A DNA stretch of 64,000 bases from the NCBI GenBank assembly GCA_964461835.1, contig CAYWVO010000006.1:1-64000 (forward strand), in the 5' to 3' direction. This DNA comes from CAYWVO01 sp964461835. Lineage in GTDB: Bacteria; Zixibacteria; MSB-5A5; WJJR01; JAJRUJ01. This document shows, piece by piece, positions 60,290 to 64,000 of this stretch. Positions within the stretch are counted from its first letter, which is position 1. Each line of letters begins with the position of its first letter. The notes under the pieces are model-generated. The model was not told the DNA's origin. It searched no databases and saw only the letters and a program-made list of their open reading frames with translations. A program made the position numbers and the translations under genes.

Positions 60290-62356
60290 TCAGTTTCCCT
60301 TCTCATCCCCGCCTTCCAGCGGGTACTCCAGCTCATACGGTGGCGGATCACCACCGGGGCCTTGCAGATAATGGTCCATCCAGCGTTTTACCCGCAGTGC
60401 AGTGTCGTACCGCGATGAGGCTTTGCTGCTGCCGTGTCCCTCTCCCGGATAAAACACCAGCCGTACCGGCGCCTGGCCGGTGGTTTTCAAGTACCGATAC
60501 AGTTCCATCGATTGACTGGGGTGGACACGCGTGTCATTCTTGCCATGCAAAATCAACAGCGGGGTGTTTGCTTGTTGGGCGTAGTAAATGGGGCTGCGTT
60601 CCAGGTACCACTGCCAGTTTTCCCAGGGCCAGATGCGGGCGTGCACCAGATACATCTCGTTGGGGATATCCGTGGTGCCGAACTTGGAGATTAAATCAGA
60701 CACGCCGACCCGCATCACACTGGCGGCAAAGTATTCGGTCAGAGCGGTAGCCGCCCAGGCCGACGCATACCCGCCGTATGAACCGCCGGTGATCCCGACT
60801 TTATCACGGTCGACCAGACCCATATCGACCAGTGGGTCAATGGCATCGACGATATCGTTAAATTCTCCGCCAGCGTAATCGTTCTGACCCATTTTGGAAA
60901 ACTCAACACCCCGGCCGGTGCTGCCGCGGTAATTGGGAATGAACATTGCATAGCCGTTGGCGGCCAACACCTGCGCCTGACGGGTGTAGGTGGTTTTCCA
61001 CTCATTGCGTTCGTGCGATTCCGGGCCGCCATGAATATACATGATCAGGGGGTACCGCCGACCGGGTTGTTCATCCAGCGGATGGATTAAAATTCCCTGA
61101 AGTTCGAGACCGTCGCGCGCCTGATAGGTGAACACTTCCTGCTTGGCCAGGCGACGCGTGTCCAATTGCGGATTCACCTCGGTAAGGCGGACCACCTGCT
61201 TGGCGCCCGGTTTCCGGTAGTGGACTTCCCAGGGATATTGCGGCGTGCTGCCATCAAACGCCATACTCTCACCGTCATCGGCGACCGACAGCCCGTACAG
61301 TACCGGTCCGCCGGGAGGTATGAGCTGTTTTTTCTCTCGTGATTTAATATCAATCTCATTCAGTGTCGTATATACACCCTCATCAGCAAGATAAATGATC
61401 GTCTTGTTGTCTTTGAATGCGCATTCGCGGACATGGCCCATAAAATCGGGCGTGAGATTTTCCAGCGAGCCTTCGGCGACAGTTCCGACTAGCAAGCGGC
61501 CTTCTTTGGGATCGTTCAAATCAATCCCACGGGTCATTGCCACGTGCTTACCGTTCGGGCTGACCGCGATTCGGCCGAGTTTGGCGTCGTGATCGAAGGT
61601 GGTCACAATTTCACCGGAGGCGATATTAACCACATACACATTCCGCGCCATGTAGCGGTCGTCGATCAGTGGCGTGGGGGCCAGCGCCAGCACCAGATGT
61701 TCACCATCGGGACTGAAGTGCAGCTCGGACGCCGAACCGTCGAGTTCAATTTTCCGGGGGTCCGTGTCGGAGTCCCAGGGATTGGCCACGAAGACCTCGA
61801 CTGGGAAGATATCTTCCTCGTACACTTCCTGTTTGAATCCCTTCTCACGAGCGTCTTTGCTTTCTTTGGATCGTTGGGCCGAGGCAAGGAATGCAATCCG
61901 TTGCCCGTCCGGGCTCCACTGATATTCTTTGATGCTGGTGTTGTGTTCGAGAAGTTTGCGTGATTCGCCGCCGTCGATGGGGATAACATACAGGGATCGG
62001 TGCTGATCCTCGTCCCGTTTGGCCAGGTACGAGATATGCTGCCCGTCCGGCGTCCAATCAATTGCCCTGACAGAAACCTTGCCGGTCACGAACGGTCGTG
62101 AGTTTCCATCAATATCGCAGACATGCAAATCGGACCACCCGGGAGCGTTTTCATCCTCAAATGGCGTGCGCGGTACATACAGGCGGTAGGCAATGTAATG
62201 ACCATCGGGTGAAATCACGGCGTTGTACACGTATTTCATCGTGACCACGTCTTCGATCGTAAATACCGAGTCTGTATCCTGAGCAGGCGATACGGCCAAG
62301 AGAAATGCTAGCAAAATAACGCTGCTAAATGCAGCGGTGCGGATTCTGACAAACAT
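60290..62356 (-). CDS. Secreted S9-family prolyl oligopeptidase-like peptidase
   Basis: Protein of 688 residues from ATG 62356, five bases after GGAGG; the frame to 62479 has no such site. Signal peptide about 1-25 ('AVSPAQD'). A beta-propeller (about 35-390) with repeated 'WSPDGQ'-type blades precedes an alpha/beta hydrolase domain (about 420-680). The catalytic triad is Ser in 'TGGSYGGYASAW', Asp in 'HGKNDTRVHP' and His in 'GEGHGSS'. 'YIHGGPESHERNEW' supplies the oxyanion region. It degrades short peptides after export. The gene is single; upstream lies a hairpin element. Confidence 0.93.
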   Translation of the reverse strand: MFVRIRTAAFSSVILLAFLLAVSPAQDTDSVFTIEDVVTMKYVYNAVISPDGHYIAYRLYVPRTPFEDENAPGWSDLHVCDIDGNSRPFVTGKVSVRAIDWTPDGQHISYLAKRDEDQHRSLYVIPIDGGESRKLLEHNTSIKEYQWSPDGQRIAFLASAQRSKESKDAREKGFKQEVYEEDIFPVEVFVANPWDSDTDPRKIELDGSASELHFSPDGEHLVLALAPTPLIDDRYMARNVYVVNIASGEIVTTFDHDAKLGRIAVSPNGKHVAMTRGIDLNDPKEGRLLVGTVAEGSLENLTPDFMGHVRECAFKDNKTIIYLADEGVYTTLNEIDIKSREKKQLIPPGGPVLYGLSVADDGESMAFDGSTPQYPWEVHYRKPGAKQVVRLTEVNPQLDTRRLAKQEVFTYQARDGLELQGILIHPLDEQPGRRYPLIMYIHGGPESHERNEWKTTYTRQAQVLAANGYAMFIPNYRGSTGRGVEFSKMGQNDYAGGEFNDIVDAIDPLVDMGLVDRDKVGITGGSYGGYASAWAATALTEYFAASVMRVGVSDLISKFGTTDIPNEMYLVHARIWPWENWQWYLERSPIYYAQQANTPLLILHGKNDTRVHPSQSMELYRYLKTTGQAPVRLVFYPGEGHGSSKASSRYDTALRVKRWMDHYLQGPGGDPPPYELEYPLEGGDEKGN

Positions 62357-62523
62357 CGTATCCTCCCCGAAGTTTCCGGCATGATTGTCACCCGGCAATG
62401 AGACTATTTCAATATCCTGAACGCGCAAGATACCGAATTCGAACCGGAAATTCCAATGCCGGGAGCAGTTGGGTGACAATACTTAGGAAGAGTGTTGAAA
62501 AAAAGCGGTAATGTCAGATTTGT

Positions 62524-62645
62524 GGTAGGTCGGTGTTCCGAGTCCGGGCCGCCGTGGCGGACCAAACGAGAAACCCGAAACCAACCCAACGATTTACAAA
62601 TGTCGGGTTTTTCGGTATGCTGCGCATTCCTCGGAACCCGACCTA
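62524..62645. repeat. Full copy of the ~120-bp imperfect inverted-repeat element
   Basis: Outer arms 'gtaggtcggtgttccgag' and 'ctcggaacccgaccta'; inner arms 'gagaaacccga' and 'tgtcgggttttt'. It lies between the S9 gene start and the end of the DUF5674 module. Second full copy of the element at 29308-29423. Confidence 0.75.
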
Positions 62646-62660
62646 TGAAAGGCTGGTATC

Positions 62661-63005
62661 TCAACGGTCTTTGCGGGCAAGGTAATTGTAAGGGTCAAAA
62701 TACGAGTGCCAGAGTGTATCCGATGATCCAAACAGGTTCTCACCATAAAAATAATCGACCACCACCTCCCGCAGCCGGGCAAACTCTTTAAGGCGGGAAT
62801 AAGTGGTCTGCGCATCCAGGCTCAGGTGCAGAAGTTCCAGCGCGCGTTCCACTGCCGCTTGTGCGTGCTCTCGTTTCCCTTTGCGGCGCCAGGTGAGGGC
62901 ACGGATGACGTCATTGCCGATGTTGGCCATCTGTTCAGCGATTGACAATTGTCGCCAGCGCTCCAGCGTCAGCCGCTGGTGGTAACGATTTATCGGCTGA
63001 TCCAC
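62661..63005 (-). CDS. Small helical protein paired with DUF5674
   Basis: Protein of 114 residues, almost all helical: 'LERWRQLSIAEQMANIGNDVIRALTWRRKGKREHAQAAVERALELLHLSL' then 'LREVVVDYFYGENLF'. This is a common small family in uncultured bacteria and archaea, often beside DUF5674; its function is not known. It overlaps the upstream DUF5674 gene by 16 bases, so the two are translated together. The arrangement is toxin-antitoxin-like in form, but no toxin motif is seen. Confidence 0.8.
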   Translation of the reverse strand: MDQPINRYHQRLTLERWRQLSIAEQMANIGNDVIRALTWRRKGKREHAQAAVERALELLHLSLDAQTTYSRLKEFARLREVVVDYFYGENLFGSSDTLWHSYFDPYNYLARKDR

Positions 63006-63331
63006 TGTTCGGTCACCGCAACAATTCGCTCTTGTGTTTGTTCATCCTCCACAAAACGGCTCACGTTTCCTTGTGAAGGTCTGATATTGATCAGTGAATC
63101 AAATTCGAGGAAATCGTCACCGGTTTCATCGGGATAGAAATTGATTCCCCAGAGGTTCTTTTGAGCGGAACCGTCCTCCAGCAACAATGATTCCAAATCG
63201 GCATGCATCTCGGCATCAAGCGCAATAAGTTCCCGGTCCACGTCCACGACGGCCTTAACCATCGTGCCGAAGGAATTTCGCGCTATCCGCTGCAAATCCG
63301 CGATGGTAATCGGCGATTTTATCACCTGCAT
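62990..63331 (-). CDS. DUF5674 family protein
   Basis: Protein of 113 residues: 'ITIADLQRIARNSFGTMVKAVVDVDRELIALDAEMHADLESLLLEDGSAQKNLWGINFYP', which is the DUF5674 signature (about 8-67). The conserved Asp and His positions suggest a small enzyme-like fold, but the role is unknown. It is the first gene of a two-gene unit with the helical protein. A 'gggaaaaac' just ahead of the ATG is a weak ribosome binding site. Confidence 0.87.
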   Translation of the reverse strand: MQVIKSPITIADLQRIARNSFGTMVKAVVDVDRELIALDAEMHADLESLLLEDGSAQKNLWGINFYPDETGDDFLEFDSLINIRPSQGNVSRFVEDEQTQERIVAVTEQWISR

Positions 63332-63514
63332 GTTTTTCCCTGGTCTTTAGATATACGGCTTTACCCGACGTCACCGGTGAGAAGATAATAGTATTCGATC
63401 AACCGGGCAAGCAGGCGCACAGGTAACATTGCGGGCCTATACAGCCCTGCCGGGTGCGTATACTCATGATGTCGACAAGACCGACTGCATCGGGTTGATA
63501 CAAGGATTCCGGCA

Positions 63515-64000
63515 ATGGCTGAAAATTTTCAATTTGGCGGAGAGATCGTCTGGCGGCCTTCGGCGGAGGATATCAGCCACAGTAACCTGTCTGCCTTTAT
63601 GAAACGGCACGGGATTGGCTCATTCGCAGAATTGATGCACCGCTCCACCGACGATATCGCCTGGTTTACCGAGGCAGTGCTCGAATTTCTCAATATCCGT
63701 TTCGACCAGCCCTACTCGCAGGTCGTCGACCTTTCGCGGGGCGTGCAGTTTCCCCGTTGGTGTGTGGATGGTAAGATGAATATCGCCGCTAACTGTGTTA
63801 ACAAATGGGCGGCAGAGCCGGACACCCGAAAACGCCCGGCGGTTCTCTGGGAGGGTGAAGATGGCACTGTACGATCGCTTACGTATAAGGAATTATCTCA
63901 AGAGGTTAACCGCTGCGCCAATGCCCTGCGGACACTCGGATTCGGCAAAGGAGAGGTGATCGGGCTGTGTATGCCGATGACCCCTGAGATTGTGATTGCC
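63515..64000 (+). CDS. Acetyl-CoA synthetase-like AMP-dependent ligase, 5' part
   Basis: The frame from ATG 63515 is open to the window end, 162 codons long. It begins MAENFQFGGEIVWRPS and contains 'FLNIRFDQPYSQVVDLS', 'PRWCVDGKMNIAANCVNKWA' and 'LTYKELSQEVNRCANALRTLGFGKGEVIGLCMPMTPEIV', the N-terminal domain of acetyl-/acyl-CoA ligases. The catalytic and C-terminal parts are outside the window, so the exact acyl substrate (acetate, propionate or acetoacetate) cannot be told. AAGGA lies about nine bases before the ATG. It is divergent from the DUF5674 gene. Confidence 0.9.
   Translation, partial: MAENFQFGGEIVWRPSAEDISHSNLSAFMKRHGIGSFAELMHRSTDDIAWFTEAVLEFLNIRFDQPYSQVVDLSRGVQFPRWCVDGKMNIAANCVNKWAAEPDTRKRPAVLWEGEDGTVRSLTYKELSQEVNRCANALRTLGFGKGEVIGLCMPMTPEIVIA

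Overview
The window reads as a chromosomal stretch of a Gram-negative, probably free-living anaerobic bacterium. Signs of an outer membrane and a secretion-rich envelope are a beta-barrel-like protein, a MacA-type adaptor, a lipoprotein, exosortase with a PEP-CTERM substrate, and PilT. Energy metabolism shows as sat-aprB-aprA plus a QmoC-type membrane subunit, which is the sulfate-activation and APS-reduction branch of dissimilatory sulfur metabolism. Secreted proteins with Cys-rich dockerin-like tails, S74-chaperone proteins and this sulfur branch together suggest an uncultured FCB-type lineage such as candidate phylum Zixibacteria. That assignment is inference from gene style; no rRNA gene is present.

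Layout. 1-3.3 kb: a secreted beta-sheet-rich protein flanked by two almost identical 259-bp direct repeats. 3.3-7.6 kb: four-gene MacAB-like efflux/export operon with a split MacB. 8.1-13.0 kb, minus strand: a seven-repeat propeller protein with a dockerin tail, an internally duplicated S74-chaperone protein, and signal peptidase I. 13.2-17.8 kb: a surface-glycan/exosortase block (LegB-like dehydratase, sugar epimerase, exosortase, EpsI-domain protein, UbiA-type prenyltransferase). 17.8-19.0 kb: repeat-rich intergenic DNA with one small gene. 19.0-25.9 kb: divergent qmoC-like gene, then sat, aprB, aprA, a zinc-ribbon protein and a YkgJ cysteine-cluster protein. 26.0-28.3 kb: an AT-rich restriction-modification island. 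28.6-33 kb: acetyltransferase, lipoprotein, peptide deformylase, thioredoxin, tRNA-Arg, small membrane protein and flavodoxin. 33-38.4 kb: secreted M14 peptidase, frameshifted MscS channel, flippase. 38.5-44.4 kb: operon of a secreted solute-binding-like protein, NtrY/NtrC-type two-component system and membrane-tethered metallophosphoesterase, closed by a strong terminator. 44.5-49 kb: PEP-CTERM protein, DUF1028 protein, C25-like protease with dockerin tail. 49-56.7 kb: UPF0316 protein, two SlyD-like isomerases, HAD protein, MarR regulator, two small membrane proteins, radical SAM enzyme, queuosine-tRNA mannosyltransferase-like protein and a secreted acidic protein. 56.9-60 kb: an MshEN/PATAN scaffold protein overlapping pilT. 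60.3-64 kb: S9 peptidase, a two-gene DUF5674 module, and the start of an acyl/acetyl-CoA ligase that runs off the window.

How it works together. Sat and AprBA interconvert sulfate, APS and sulfite; the membrane QmoC-like protein is the likely electron link to the quinone pool, but QmoA and QmoB are not in the window. The exosortase and its PEP-CTERM target 28 kb away form a protein-sorting pair tied to exopolysaccharide synthesis. Most longer intergenic gaps carry several families of dispersed palindromic repeats, the main unexplained structure here. The most unusual coding locus is the restriction system, whose nuclease joins a phospholipase-D catalytic domain to a LAGLIDADG-like domain that seems to have lost its catalytic acids.
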